Assembly: GCA_005800815.1 (NCBI GenBank) | Contig: SYEK01000006.1 | Coordinates: 53,590-117,589 of the forward strand | DNA length: 64,000 nt | DNA from: Actinomycetota bacterium | GTDB taxonomy: Bacteria; Actinomycetota; Actinomycetes; Nanopelagicales; Nanopelagicaceae | Direction: 5' to 3' | Part shown: in pieces, positions 9,429 through 18,267 of the stretch | Layout of the letters: each line of letters opens with the position of its first letter | Position numbering within the stretch: position 1 is the stretch's first letter | Program-made: the position numbers and the translations under genes | Notes under the pieces: generated by a model | The model's input: only the letters and a program-made list of their open reading frames with translations | Told to the model about the DNA's origin: nothing | The model's database searches: none

Positions 9429-9721
9429 GCACATTCGCTACAAACGGCCTTTGCACCCTCACCCTTAGCAAGTTGGGTAATGTGATGAACCAAGAAGCAG
9501 CGTGAACAAGTGAACTCGTCCTCTTGCTTGGGAACGACACGAACGGCCAACTGCTCACCCGACAAATCTGCCCCAGGAAGTTCGAGAGTCTCTGCCGCCT
9601 CTGCCTCATCGACATCGATCTGACCGGATTGAGCATCAACACGCTGGGCCTTGAGCTCCTCTAACGACTCCTCGTGGAGCTCTTCATCTGTCTTTCTGGG
9701 GGTGTCGTAGTCTGTTGCCAC
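9425..9721 (-). CDS. DUF4193 family zinc-ribbon-like protein
   Basis: Small acidic actinobacterial protein (98 residues) of unknown function. It begins with the family signature ATDYDTPRKTDEE and ends with two cysteine pairs (CSRC ... CSEC) that probably bind zinc. The family normally starts MATDYD, so the GTG at 9719-9721 is chosen. Another GTG three codons upstream (9730) is equally possible, and the GGTGGGAG before 9721 is very close for a ribosome binding site. The adjacency DUF3093/DUF4193/dut is conserved in actinobacteria. Confidence 0.83.
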   Translation of the reverse strand: MATDYDTPRKTDEELHEESLEELKAQRVDAQSGQIDVDEAEAAETLELPGADLSGEQLAVRVVPKQEDEFTCSRCFLVHHITQLAKGEGAKAVCSECA

Positions 9722-9819
9722 TACTCCCACCCCGATTCTTATCTCAGATTTGCGACCTGCGGGCGCATCATGGCCTATTTTCGCTCTTCCTGGTTATTCC
9801 AACACGCCGCGTGGGGAGG

Positions 9820-11310
9820 TTATTCCAGACTCTCTCCAGCCTTTTCTATCGCCTGGGCCAATCCAGCGTCTACCCGAGCGTGAATCACAGTTCCAGCCTC
9901 GACATACTCCTGTGAAAAAATCTCCCCTTTTTCATGGATGGCATGAATGAGATCACCTCGGTTATAGGAGATTACAGTCTTGATTTCAACACTCGGATGC
10001 GGAAGTGAGCTTTCGATCGCATGCACCAGGGCCTGCACGCCAAAACCTGTGCGAACTGAGAATGCAAAGCTATTAGGCTCCCTGCGCAAAATTTCCATCA
10101 CTACGGCAGAGTCGGCAATATCTACCTTGTTGATTGCGATGATCTCTGGGATCTTATCCCCGCCTATCTCTGCGATGACTTGACGCACTGCACGGATCTG
10201 CTCAAAGGGATCTGCATGCGACCCATCGACAACATGCACGATGACATCTGCTCCTGATACCTCCTCCAGTGTTGATTTGAATGCATCGATTAGTTGGTGT
10301 GGAAGGTGACGAACAAAGCCAACGGTGTCACTGAGTGTGTAGATCCGACCCTCACTTGTCTGTGACTTTCGAACTGTTGGATCCAGTGTCGCAAAAAGAG
10401 CGTTTTCAACAAGGACTCCAGCATCTGTCAAGTAGTTGAGCAGAGATGACTTTCCCGCATTTGTATATCCTGCGATCGCCACAGATGGGATGTTCGAGCG
10501 CTTGCGCTCTTGTCGCTTCGTATCGCGAGATATCTTCATCTGCGTGATCTCTCTACGCAACTTTGCCATCTTGTCACGGATACGACGGCGATCAGTCTCA
10601 ATCTTGGTCTCACCAGGACCACGCCCACCGATTCCAGCGCCCCCTGCTGCACGTCCACCCACTTGGCGCGAGAGTGAATCTCCCCAACCGCGAAGTCGTG
10701 GTAGCAGATATGCAATCTGAGCAAGTTCAACCTGGGCCTTACCCTCTTTACTCTTTGCATGCTGTGCAAAAATATCTAGGATTAGGGCGGTCCGATCGAC
10801 AACCTTTACCTTTACCTTTTCCTCAAGTTGGCGAAGTTGTGATGGCGAGAGCTCACCATCACAGATGACAGTATCTGCACCCGTTGAAATCACGACCTGT
10901 CGTAACTCCTCGACCTTTCCAGATCCGATGTATGTCGCTGGATCTGGCTTATCACGTCGCTGAATCAATCCCTCAAGAACTTCAGAGCCTGCCGTCTCGG
11001 CTAGAGCTTTGAGTTCGGCCAGGGAGTTCTCAGCCATGGCAGATGTGCCCTCAGTCCAAACTCCCACCAGCACAACTCGTTCGAGCTGTAATTGACGGTA
11101 CTCAGCCAGGGAGATGTCTTGGAGTTCGGTTGAAAAACCTATGACGCGGCGAAGTGCATGGCGCTCTGATAGCTCAAGGGTTGGGTCAAGCAGATTCTCA
11201 CTCTCACTTGCATCATATGCTTGGGCAACTCGGGCACTCTCTTGCATGAGCGCTTCGAACTCATCTCCAACATCTTTGTTAAGCAAGTAGGAACTCCGAT
11301 ATATCGACAT
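9820..11310 (-). CDS. hflX: GTPase HflX
   Basis: Ribosome-associated GTPase that splits stalled or hibernating 70S ribosomes. It has the HflX N-terminal domain, the glycine-rich linker GRGPGETKIETDRRRI, a coiled region, then the G domain with AGYTNAGKSSLLN (G1), DTVGFVRHLP (G3) and NKVD (G4). The listed ATG lies 32 bases inside the dapF 3' end. An internal ATG at 11247 (residue 22) would avoid that overlap, and neither has a strong ribosome binding site. It is the last gene of the miaB-miaA-dapF-hflX unit, a standard actinobacterial order. Confidence 0.95.
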   Translation of the reverse strand: MSIYRSSYLLNKDVGDEFEALMQESARVAQAYDASESENLLDPTLELSERHALRRVIGFSTELQDISLAEYRQLQLERVVLVGVWTEGTSAMAENSLAELKALAETAGSEVLEGLIQRRDKPDPATYIGSGKVEELRQVVISTGADTVICDGELSPSQLRQLEEKVKVKVVDRTALILDIFAQHAKSKEGKAQVELAQIAYLLPRLRGWGDSLSRQVGGRAAGGAGIGGRGPGETKIETDRRRIRDKMAKLRREITQMKISRDTKRQERKRSNIPSVAIAGYTNAGKSSLLNYLTDAGVLVENALFATLDPTVRKSQTSEGRIYTLSDTVGFVRHLPHQLIDAFKSTLEEVSGADVIVHVVDGSHADPFEQIRAVRQVIAEIGGDKIPEIIAINKVDIADSAVVMEILRREPNSFAFSVRTGFGVQALVHAIESSLPHPSVEIKTVISYNRGDLIHAIHEKGEIFSQEYVEAGTVIHARVDAGLAQAIEKAGESLE

Positions 11311-12076
11311 CTTTGACCAGAACCGCTGGACCTATAAGCGTTGCATTTGAATGTCCATCGATTGATACCTCCAGGCGACCACCCGGTGGATTAATCACCC
11401 AGGTAGAGGGCAACGAGCCTTGAGTATGCACAACAGCGGCCAAGGCCACCGCGCATGTACCTGTTCCACATGATCGTGTCTCACCACTGCCCCGTTCATA
11501 TACACGCATTGAAATCTCGTGATCACCAGTTATCTGGGCAAACTCCACATTGACTCCCTCAGGATAAGAGTCCCGGGGTCGCACAACTGGCGGCTGATCC
11601 AACTCTCCTACCTGAGTAATGTCGTCAAGAAAGACAACTGCATGGGGATTTCCAATACTGATGTTATAGCCATTCCAAATTCGGCCATTCGTTGCTGCAG
11701 TAATAGCTTCGGACTCATTGCTCACTTGCCCCATATTTACCGAGATATCCCCCACCATGGGAACGCGTAGATGTTTGAGCCCATCACGGGTGTTGATTGC
11801 GAATATACCCTCGGGCACATGGCCCCGCTCGACCATATAGCGCGCCATCACTCGAATACCGTTGCCACACATCTCAGCTAATGAGCCATCGGCGTTTCGA
11901 TAATCCATGAACCATTTCTCATCACGTTTAATAATTCTGATCAAGCCATCTGCGCCGATACCGCTTTTACGGTCACAAATAGCCGCTGTCTGAGCGGTTG
12001 TGATTGAATAATGATCGCTGGGGTCAAAAACGAGCACAAAGTCATTTTCTGTGCCATGGCCATAAGTTGCAATCAT
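11279..12076 (-). CDS. dapF: Diaminopimelate epimerase
   Basis: Converts LL- to meso-diaminopimelate for lysine and peptidoglycan synthesis. Two mirror-image domains each carry one catalytic Cys: MCGNGIRVMARY in the first half and RSCGTGTCAVALA in the second. Length (265 residues) is normal, and substrate-binding IGNPHAVVFLDD is present. The start overlaps the miaA stop (TAATG), implying translational coupling. A meso-DAP wall fits an actinobacterium of this type. Confidence 0.96.
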   Translation of the reverse strand: MIATYGHGTENDFVLVFDPSDHYSITTAQTAAICDRKSGIGADGLIRIIKRDEKWFMDYRNADGSLAEMCGNGIRVMARYMVERGHVPEGIFAINTRDGLKHLRVPMVGDISVNMGQVSNESEAITAATNGRIWNGYNISIGNPHAVVFLDDITQVGELDQPPVVRPRDSYPEGVNVEFAQITGDHEISMRVYERGSGETRSCGTGTCAVALAAVVHTQGSLPSTWVINPPGGRLEVSIDGHSNATLIGPAVLVKDVDISEFLLA

Positions 12077-12987
12077 TACGCTAAGTTTATCTTCTCCAAG
12101 TGCGAGAGCACTGTTTCTAGATGGGGCTGTACCGGCGAAATCCAGGTGATTCGTGCATCACGTGAGAACCAGGTCTCCTGCCGTCTGGCGTACTGGCGTG
12201 TTGCACGCTTAGTCTCCTCACGCGCCTGATCTTGAGTCATCAACCCTTTTCGAAAGGCGATAATCTGTGCATACCCCAACGCAAGTTGGGCCGTACGTCC
12301 ATCGGTGATTCCAGCACCAAGCAGAGTATCTACCTCGGCGATAAGGCCTTGCTCCCACATTCGATCTACGCGGGCGCTGATTCGCTCATCTAATCTTTCA
12401 CGATCCATCACTAATCCAAACTGTCGTGCATCTGGATATCGTGTGCTCTCCTGGCGGGGCAAATTGGCGGTAAATGGCCTGCCAGTTATCGTAATGACCT
12501 CCAAAGCTCTGATTACTCGGCGGGCATTTGCACGGTCTATGGCGATGGCAGCTGCAGGATCCAACCTTTCCAACCTACTAAATAGAGCATCCAAGCCGAT
12601 GTTCTCCAACTCACTCTCAAGGTTTGCTCGTACAGCAGGATCGGTATCTGGAAAGTTGAGTTCATCGAGAATCGATTTAATATAGAGGCCAGTACCACCA
12701 ACGATAATTGCCCTCCTACCGCGATCTGTTATCTCCTTAATTGCACGGCGAGCCGCACCCTGATACCAGGCCACTGTCGAGTCTTGACTTACATCAAGTA
12801 CATCCAATAGGTGGTGGACAACTCCTTGGCGCTGGGCGATACTCAACTTTGCTGTGCCGATATCCATTCCACGATAAATTTGCATGGAATCAGCGTTCAC
12901 GATCTCTCCATCAAGGCGTTGTGCTAGGGCTATCGCAAGTTCACTTTTACCCGTGGCCGTTGCCCCACAAACAATGATCAGGCTCAT
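12076..12987 (-). CDS. miaA: tRNA dimethylallyltransferase
   Basis: Transfers the dimethylallyl group of DMAPP to N6 of A37 in tRNAs reading UNN codons; the product is then thiomethylated by MiaB. The protein opens with SLIIVCGATATGKSELA (P-loop), followed by DSMQIYRGMDIGTAK and GGTGLYIKSILD. The ATG at 12987 is chosen because the longer frame would add 13 poorly conserved residues overlapping miaB; AGAGAG lies about 8 bases upstream. It is the second gene of the unit with miaB, so both steps of ms2i6A synthesis are co-expressed. Confidence 0.95.
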   Translation of the reverse strand: MSLIIVCGATATGKSELAIALAQRLDGEIVNADSMQIYRGMDIGTAKLSIAQRQGVVHHLLDVLDVSQDSTVAWYQGAARRAIKEITDRGRRAIIVGGTGLYIKSILDELNFPDTDPAVRANLESELENIGLDALFSRLERLDPAAAIAIDRANARRVIRALEVITITGRPFTANLPRQESTRYPDARQFGLVMDRERLDERISARVDRMWEQGLIAEVDTLLGAGITDGRTAQLALGYAQIIAFRKGLMTQDQAREETKRATRQYARRQETWFSRDARITWISPVQPHLETVLSHLEKINLA

Positions 12988-13000
12988 CAAGTGATCTCTC

Positions 13001-14422
13001 TTAGTGTGATAATGATGGCATTCCAAGCATCGTTGGACTCTTTAGAGTATCGGCCGTGCGAGCGGCGTGAGCATCCCCACCTCGAGTTCGACGCACCGCC
13101 CCGGGAGTGCCAATGAGATAATGAGCCGATGCATCACTTATGCAGACTTCTACCTCATCTCCAGGACGTGCATCAGCAGTGTTATCAAAGTGGACAAGCC
13201 TAAAATCCTCACTACGACCTGTCAGACGCTCTTGAGCGTTATCTCTGCGCCCCTCGTAATCCCCCACCAAAACTTTGAAATTCTTTCCAATCGCCTCTTG
13301 ATTGACCGAGAGAGATATTAACTGTTGATGGTTGTGCAGGCGTGTATAGCGCTCTCCAACAACCTGGCTTGAAATTTGATCGGGCATTGTGGCAGCAGGG
13401 GTACCGGGACGAATCGAGTATTGATAGGTATAGGCCGCGGCAAACCGAGCCTGAGAACACAAATCTAAGGTCGCTTGAAAATCCACCTCGCTCTCCCCCG
13501 GAAAACCCACGATGATATCGGTGGTAATAGAGGCATCAGGCATGGCATCTCGAACACGATCGAGAATTCCAAGATACCTGTCCGTGCGATATGAACGCCG
13601 CATCGCCTGAAGTATCGCATTGGAGCCAGATTGCACAGGCATATGTAGATGGGGCATCACATTGTCAGTCTGGGACATTGCATCGATCACCTCATCGGTG
13701 AAATCTCGTGGGTGGGGAGACATAAAGCGCACACGCTCCAGACCATCGACTCTCCCACACTCGCGGAGCAGATTTGCAAATGCCTGGCGGTCATTGAAAT
13801 CAACGCCATAAGCGTTGACGTTTTGACCCAGCAGGGTTATCTCAATAACCCCTTGATCAACTAGCGTTCGAATCTCAGCGAGAATCTCTTTTGCACCGCG
13901 ATCTTTTTCAATCCCTCGCAGAGTTGGGACGATGCAAAAAGTACAGGTGTTATTACATCCCACGGAGACCGAGACCCAGGAAGAAAAAGCCGACAGACGT
14001 CGAGCTGGCAGTGTCGAGGGAAAGTGTTCAAGGGATTCGAGTATCTCAATCTGCGACTCTTCTTCGATCCGTGCACGCTCGAGTAGCTGCGGCAGCGAGC
14101 CCACATTGTGTGTTCCAAAAACAACATCAACATAGGGTGCTTTCTTGAGGATCATCGCCTGATCCTTTTGAGCCAAGCATCCGCCTACAGCGATCTGCAT
14201 CATCGGATTTAATCTCTTGATCGGTGCCAAGAATGAGAGATTTCCATAGAGTTTATTATCGGCATTCTCGCGCACTGCGCAGGTGTTAAAAACGATGATA
14301 TCGGCCTGTTGACCCTCAATGACCGGCACGTACCCAGCCCCATCGAGAAGACCCGCAATACGTTCGGAGTCGTGAACATTCATCTGGCAGCCGTAGGTTT
14401 CAACGCTATAGGTGCGGTTCAT
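13001..14422 (-). CDS. miaB: tRNA-2-methylthio-N6-dimethylallyladenosine synthase
   Basis: Radical-SAM methylthiotransferase acting on i6A37 in tRNA. The N-terminal UPF0004 domain holds three auxiliary-cluster cysteines ([27 protein letters not shown]). The radical-SAM motif is [11 protein letters not shown], and a TRAM domain lies near residues 370-440. The C-terminus is short compared with many actinobacterial MiaB proteins. The ATG at 14422 follows TACGAT by 6 bases, suggesting a leaderless promoter at the head of miaB-miaA-dapF-hflX. In most actinobacteria recX-recA sits next to miaB; here they are about 47 kb away. Confidence 0.96.
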   Translation of the reverse strand: MNRTYSVETYGCQMNVHDSERIAGLLDGAGYVPVIEGQQADIIVFNTCAVRENADNKLYGNLSFLAPIKRLNPMMQIAVGGCLAQKDQAMILKKAPYVDVVFGTHNVGSLPQLLERARIEEESQIEILESLEHFPSTLPARRLSAFSSWVSVSVGCNNTCTFCIVPTLRGIEKDRGAKEILAEIRTLVDQGVIEITLLGQNVNAYGVDFNDRQAFANLLRECGRVDGLERVRFMSPHPRDFTDEVIDAMSQTDNVMPHLHMPVQSGSNAILQAMRRSYRTDRYLGILDRVRDAMPDASITTDIIVGFPGESEVDFQATLDLCSQARFAAAYTYQYSIRPGTPAATMPDQISSQVVGERYTRLHNHQQLISLSVNQEAIGKNFKVLVGDYEGRRDNAQERLTGRSEDFRLVHFDNTADARPGDEVEVCISDASAHYLIGTPGAVRRTRGGDAHAARTADTLKSPTMLGMPSLSH

Positions 14423-14434
14423 GTCCCTATCGTA
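14423..14434 (-). promoter_or_regulatory. Putative leaderless promoter of miaB
   Basis: TACGAT (complement of 14429-14434) followed by AGGGAC and the miaB ATG. The 6-base gap and TANNNT form recur at many transcription-unit starts in this window. No -35 consensus is obvious. Confidence 0.4.
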
Positions 14435-14443
14435 GAGCCTTAA

Positions 14444-15184
14444 TCAGAGCGCGAAAACTTCAATCTCAAAAGTCGATCTGTTTACTACGGCTAGATTGTG
14501 ATTATCAAGGCTCTTCCAACCCGGTTGATTCCAGCCACTCGATGCAAATAGGACACCTTCAGGGGTCGGTAAGTATTTGATCTCATAATAATCATCAGGA
14601 GCCCACTCTGGTTTACGCACAGAGTTGTGTTCGCTCACGGTGATGAAATATTCGCGATTCATAAGCATGCAATTCAAACTAGTTGTCTGCCCATGATCTT
14701 TGATTATTGCCAAGGCACTCTTGATGCCAGCGACCAACCCCAATTTTTCTACCTCAGTCATGACTAGATAAAAGTAACGCTCACTATCGGTCTCTCCAAC
14801 GATACGCGATACAAATTTTGGAGCGATGAATGCGGAAAAAGAGTCAGGTGGAATGATCGAACCATTGTGGATGAAGGAATACTCTCCATAGATAAATGGA
14901 TGCGTATTGTCCTTGCTCACTGCCAAACCCTTTGTCGCCCAACGCAGATGAAGGAGCGCGCCATCAGCCAGGTTTTTGGCCAGTGTCGAGTTAAAGCTTG
15001 CGCTCTGCCCCGCAGCCTCAACCCGCCTCTCTAAGTGGATATCTTGGCCGCTTTGATCAACAGTTGAGATCCCCCACCCATCACAGTGGATAGAGGAAAG
15101 GGATACGAAATCACTGAATCCATCACCGACGAGATCGGGAAAAGATATCCTTTTGGGCGACACGTAGCCCATAAGCCGGCACAT
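14444..15184 (-). CDS. Class II glutamine amidotransferase (YafJ/EgtC-like)
   Basis: Ntn-hydrolase-type glutaminase domain of 246 residues with no synthase domain attached. Cys2 (MCRLMGYVSP) would be the N-terminal nucleophile after Met removal. LLHLRWATKG and FIHNGSI are the glutamine-binding loops. Free-standing members include YafJ and EgtC, the latter cleaving a gamma-glutamyl amide. It is transcribed away from an APC permease and a glutamine synthetase-like gene, so cleavage of a gamma-glutamyl intermediate made by that cassette is a reasonable inference, not a demonstrated role. No clear ribosome binding site is seen. Confidence 0.82.
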   Translation of the reverse strand: MCRLMGYVSPKRISFPDLVGDGFSDFVSLSSIHCDGWGISTVDQSGQDIHLERRVEAAGQSASFNSTLAKNLADGALLHLRWATKGLAVSKDNTHPFIYGEYSFIHNGSIIPPDSFSAFIAPKFVSRIVGETDSERYFYLVMTEVEKLGLVAGIKSALAIIKDHGQTTSLNCMLMNREYFITVSEHNSVRKPEWAPDDYYEIKYLPTPEGVLFASSGWNQPGWKSLDNHNLAVVNRSTFEIEVFAL

Positions 15185-15247
15185 TTATGAGAAAAAGCCT
15201 TTCCTTTGAGTCACACTTGGAGTAATAATGCTATACCCCGAAGGTTC

Positions 15248-15265
15248 AAGGAGGAGCACATCTTG
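15248..15265 (+). promoter_or_regulatory. Strong ribosome binding site deciding a TTG start for the permease
   Basis: AAGGAGGAG at 15248-15256 is the most complete Shine-Dalgarno match noticed in the window. It lies 6 bases before TTG at 15263-15265. The more upstream TTG at 15206 has no comparable site, so the shorter permease is preferred. Confidence 0.7.
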
Positions 15266-16810
15266 GCAATTACAAATAGTGATGAAAAAAGATTAGCTGA
15301 ACTTGGATATAAGCAGGAGTTAAATCGTTCCTGGTCTGGATTTTCCAACTTCGCTATATCGTTCTCGATCATCTCAATCCTGGCAGGTTGTTTCACGACC
15401 TTTGCTCAGGCCTGGAACAACGGTGGCCCAGTGGCTATCTCGATCGGCTGGCCACTGATCTCACTCTTTATTTTGATTATCGGCTTTTGTATGTCAGAGC
15501 TGGCATCTGCCTACCCGACTTCAGGCGGAATCTACTGGTGGGCCTCTGCACTCGGTGGCCCAAAGGCTGGGTTCTTCACCGGTTGGCTCAATCTCATCGG
15601 GCTAGTCTCAGTTACCGCCTCAGTAGGCTATGGCGCAGCGAGCTTCATGAATGTTCTCCTTGGCTCCCAGTTTCCCAGCTATGCAACTAATTTCCTCAGT
15701 GGGGACTACATCAAGCAACAGTTCTTCCTCTTTGTGGCCATCATCCTGGTAGTCACACTTATCAACATCTATAGCGGTCCGCTCCTAGCCCTGTTTAATA
15801 ATATCTCAGTGTGGTGGCACGTCTTTGGTGCTGCTCTCGTTGTAGGTATTTTGCTCATCGTCCCCAGTGATCATCAGACTCTTTCCTGGATGTATACAAC
15901 GAGAATCAATAGCTCAGGCTTCGGTGATAACTCGTACTGGCTCTATGTCCTTCCCCTTGGATTCTTACTCACTCAGTACACCATTACTGGCTTTGATGCA
16001 TCGGCTCATCTTTCCGAGGAGACAAAGGGTGCCGAAGTGAATGCCGCTAAGGGCATTTGGAAATCTATCTTCTACTCTGCAATTGGTGGCTACATCTTAT
16101 TGATGGCATTCCTATTTGCAGCAACAAAGGTTGATGTGATTAGCTCATTTGACCCGGCAGTAAACCCCTACGGTGGTGGATCAGTCATTGCAATCCTCTA
16201 CACCGCTCTCGGTGCCGGTATCGCTTTCAAAACGGTCATGCTCATTACCGTGGCAGGTCAAATCTTCTGTGTTACCGCATGCTTGACCTCATGCTCACGA
16301 ATGATGTTCGCATTCTCGCGAGACGGCGCCGTTCCTGGGGGTAATCTCTGGAAGAAGGTCAATAAGCATCAAATTCCACTCAATGCCGTATTGGTATCGG
16401 CAGTTGCCGGAGTCGTTATGACTCTTCCAGCGCTGTGGAAGTCTCCAACGGGAGCACCTACTGCATTTTATGCGGTTGTCTCGGTCTGTGTAATCTCTCT
16501 CTATCTTGCATTTTTAATTCCAATTTACTTACGGTTTAAAGCTGGTGACTCCTTCAAGCCAGGTCCATGGACATTGGGATCGAAATCCAGGTGGCTCAAT
16601 CTGATTGCAATTACTGAGATTGCGATTATCTCTGTCTACTTCATCCTACCGTTCTCACCACTTGGTACTCCAGGAAACAAGGACTTTACCTGGACCGCGG
16701 TCAATTACGCACCTTTAATCACCGGTGGAGCACTCATTATCCTAGGGTTGTGGTGGATGCTCTCGGCCAAGAAGTGGTTCACTGGCCCACGCAGTAATAT
16801 CAACTCATAA
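15263..16810 (+). CDS. APC-family amino acid/amine permease
   Basis: Inner-membrane secondary transporter of the amino acid-polyamine-organocation family, 515 residues with about 12 hydrophobic segments. Typical APC features are visible: GFSNFAISFSIISILAG in helix 1, ELASAYPTSGGIYWW in helix 2-3, and TGFDASAHLSEET in the substrate region, resembling GABA, choline or amino acid permeases of the AAT/ACT subgroup. Start chosen by the AAGGAGGAG site. It is followed by a perfect terminator hairpin, then by a glutamine synthetase-like ligase and an aldehyde dehydrogenase, suggesting it imports the amine or amino acid they process. The exact substrate is unknown. Confidence 0.88.
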   Translation: MAITNSDEKRLAELGYKQELNRSWSGFSNFAISFSIISILAGCFTTFAQAWNNGGPVAISIGWPLISLFILIIGFCMSELASAYPTSGGIYWWASALGGPKAGFFTGWLNLIGLVSVTASVGYGAASFMNVLLGSQFPSYATNFLSGDYIKQQFFLFVAIILVVTLINIYSGPLLALFNNISVWWHVFGAALVVGILLIVPSDHQTLSWMYTTRINSSGFGDNSYWLYVLPLGFLLTQYTITGFDASAHLSEETKGAEVNAAKGIWKSIFYSAIGGYILLMAFLFAATKVDVISSFDPAVNPYGGGSVIAILYTALGAGIAFKTVMLITVAGQIFCVTACLTSCSRMMFAFSRDGAVPGGNLWKKVNKHQIPLNAVLVSAVAGVVMTLPALWKSPTGAPTAFYAVVSVCVISLYLAFLIPIYLRFKAGDSFKPGPWTLGSKSRWLNLIAITEIAIISVYFILPFSPLGTPGNKDFTWTAVNYAPLITGGALIILGLWWMLSAKKWFTGPRSNINS

Positions 16811-16827
16811 GAGAGAACTGGTTTGCA

Positions 16828-16864
16828 AAAACCCCTGGTGTGAAAGCGCCAGGGGTTTTCTCTT
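16828..16864 (+). terminator. Rho-independent terminator after the permease
   Basis: A 13-bp stem (16828-16840 with 16847-16859; one G-U pair) around the loop TGAAAG, with A-rich and T-rich flanks, AAAACCCCTGG / CCAGGGGTTTT. It would end the permease transcript and separate it from the glutamine synthetase-like gene. Confidence 0.85.
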
Positions 16865-16889
16865 TCTGGATTTAATTTCAGTAAGTAGG

Positions 16890-16901
16890 TAGCATCTGCC
16901 C
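16890..16901 (+). promoter_or_regulatory. Putative leaderless promoter of the glutamine synthetase-like gene
   Basis: TAGCAT at 16890-16895 lies 6 bases before the ATG at 16902. No Shine-Dalgarno sequence is present. It directly follows the permease terminator, so this gene has its own transcription start. Confidence 0.4.
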
Positions 16902-18260
16902 ATGAGCTCGCTGACACTTGATGCCTTGAAACTCGGAGTGGCAAATGGTTCTATAGATACAGTTGTGGTTGCCATGACCGATATGCAGGGCCGTCTCACT
17001 GGCAAGCGAATCCATGGGCAGTTCTTCCTCGATGAGGTCCTCAAACATGGGACCGAGGGCTGTAACTATCTTCTCGCCGTCGATGTAGATATGAATACCG
17101 TCGCCGGATATGAGATGTCCTCATGGGAGCGCGGTTATAGCGACTTTGCCTTGATACCAGATATGAATACTCTACGACTTATCGATTGGCAGCCAGGTGC
17201 AGCCTTAGTTTTAGCCGATGTCACCTGGCTCGATCACAGTGATGTCCTTGCATCTCCCCGTCAGATTCTGCGCAAGCAAGTTAAATCACTCAATGATGCT
17301 GGTATGCAGGCGATGTGTGGCACTGAGCTCGAGTTCGTTGTCTACAAAGATACCTATGAGCAGGCTTGGGATAAGGGATATAAGGATTTGATTCCAGTCA
17401 ATCAATATAACGTGGACTATTCAATACTCGGGGGATCCCGGATTGAGCCTTTGCTGCGTCGAATCCGTCTGTCGATGGCTGCTGCGGGGATGGTCGTTGA
17501 ATCGGTCAAGGGTGAGTGCAACTTTGGCCAGCATGAGATTGCCTTCAAATACTCCGATGCCCTCTCCAACTGTGATAATCATGTTATCTACAAAAATGGC
17601 GCCAAAGAGATTGCATCACAAGAGGGTTATGCGCTGACATTTATGGCCAAACCGAATGAACGAGAGGGTAACTCCTCGCATATACACCTCTCCTTCCGCG
17701 GTAAGGATGGGTCAATGGTGATGGTTGATGAGAGCGATAAAGAGCAGGGTATGAGCGATCTGGGTCGTCAATTCATCGCTGGTCAGATCGCCCACTTGCG
17801 CGAGCTCACTCTCCTGTTCGCGCCCAATATCAACTCATATAAGCGTTATGTCCCTGGCTCTTTTGCGCCAACTGCCATCCGCTGGGGCCGCGATAATCGC
17901 ACATGTGCACTTCGCTTGGTCGGACATGGTCCATCGCTGCGTCTTGAAAACCGCGTTGCAGGTGGAGATGTCAATCCATACCTGGCAGTTGCCGGAATCA
18001 TCGCTGCAGGCCTTGATGGAATAAATAAGAAGATGCTCCTTGAACCTGCCTTTCTTGGAAATGCATATGAATCAGAGTCTGCGCGAATCCCATCCTCAAT
18101 GTCAGAGGCTCTTGAGTTATGGGAGAACAGTGCGTGGGTGAAAGAGGTTTTTGGCGCAGAGGTTCAGGCTCATTATGCAAATATGGCCCAGATTGAAATC
18201 TCTGCGTATGGCAAGGCAGTCACAGACTGGGAACTATTCCGTAACTTTGAAAGGTTCTAA
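16902..18260 (+). CDS. Glutamine synthetase family protein (gamma-glutamyl-amine ligase, PuuA/GlnA4-like)
   Basis: ATP-dependent ligase of the glutamine synthetase fold (452 residues). Conserved parts are CGTELEFVVYK (Glu metal ligands), GECNFGQHEI, NSSHIHLSF (His), the ATP-binding stretch around YKRYVPGSFAPTAIRWG, and RLENRVAGGDVNPYLA. The short N-terminal beta-grasp domain and the aldehyde dehydrogenase partner 7 bases downstream resemble PuuA or actinobacterial GlnA3/GlnA4 enzymes that glutamylate polyamines or monoamines, rather than housekeeping GlnA. Neither the preceding permease nor the flanking amidotransferases prove the substrate; ordinary ammonia assimilation remains possible. Confidence 0.83.
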   Translation: MSSLTLDALKLGVANGSIDTVVVAMTDMQGRLTGKRIHGQFFLDEVLKHGTEGCNYLLAVDVDMNTVAGYEMSSWERGYSDFALIPDMNTLRLIDWQPGAALVLADVTWLDHSDVLASPRQILRKQVKSLNDAGMQAMCGTELEFVVYKDTYEQAWDKGYKDLIPVNQYNVDYSILGGSRIEPLLRRIRLSMAAAGMVVESVKGECNFGQHEIAFKYSDALSNCDNHVIYKNGAKEIASQEGYALTFMAKPNEREGNSSHIHLSFRGKDGSMVMVDESDKEQGMSDLGRQFIAGQIAHLRELTLLFAPNINSYKRYVPGSFAPTAIRWGRDNRTCALRLVGHGPSLRLENRVAGGDVNPYLAVAGIIAAGLDGINKKMLLEPAFLGNAYESESARIPSSMSEALELWENSAWVKEVFGAEVQAHYANMAQIEISAYGKAVTDWELFRNFERF

Positions 18261-18267
18261 AACCTCT

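Noticed and set aside
15206..15262. Longer permease starting at TTG 15206
   Set aside because: It lacks a ribosome site, and the extra 19 residues precede the AAGGAGGAG-TTG start used by the shorter form.
16811..16901. Possible glutamine riboswitch before the glutamine synthetase-like gene
   Set aside because: The region is filled by a terminator hairpin and a short promoter; the conserved glutamine-riboswitch sequences are not seen.
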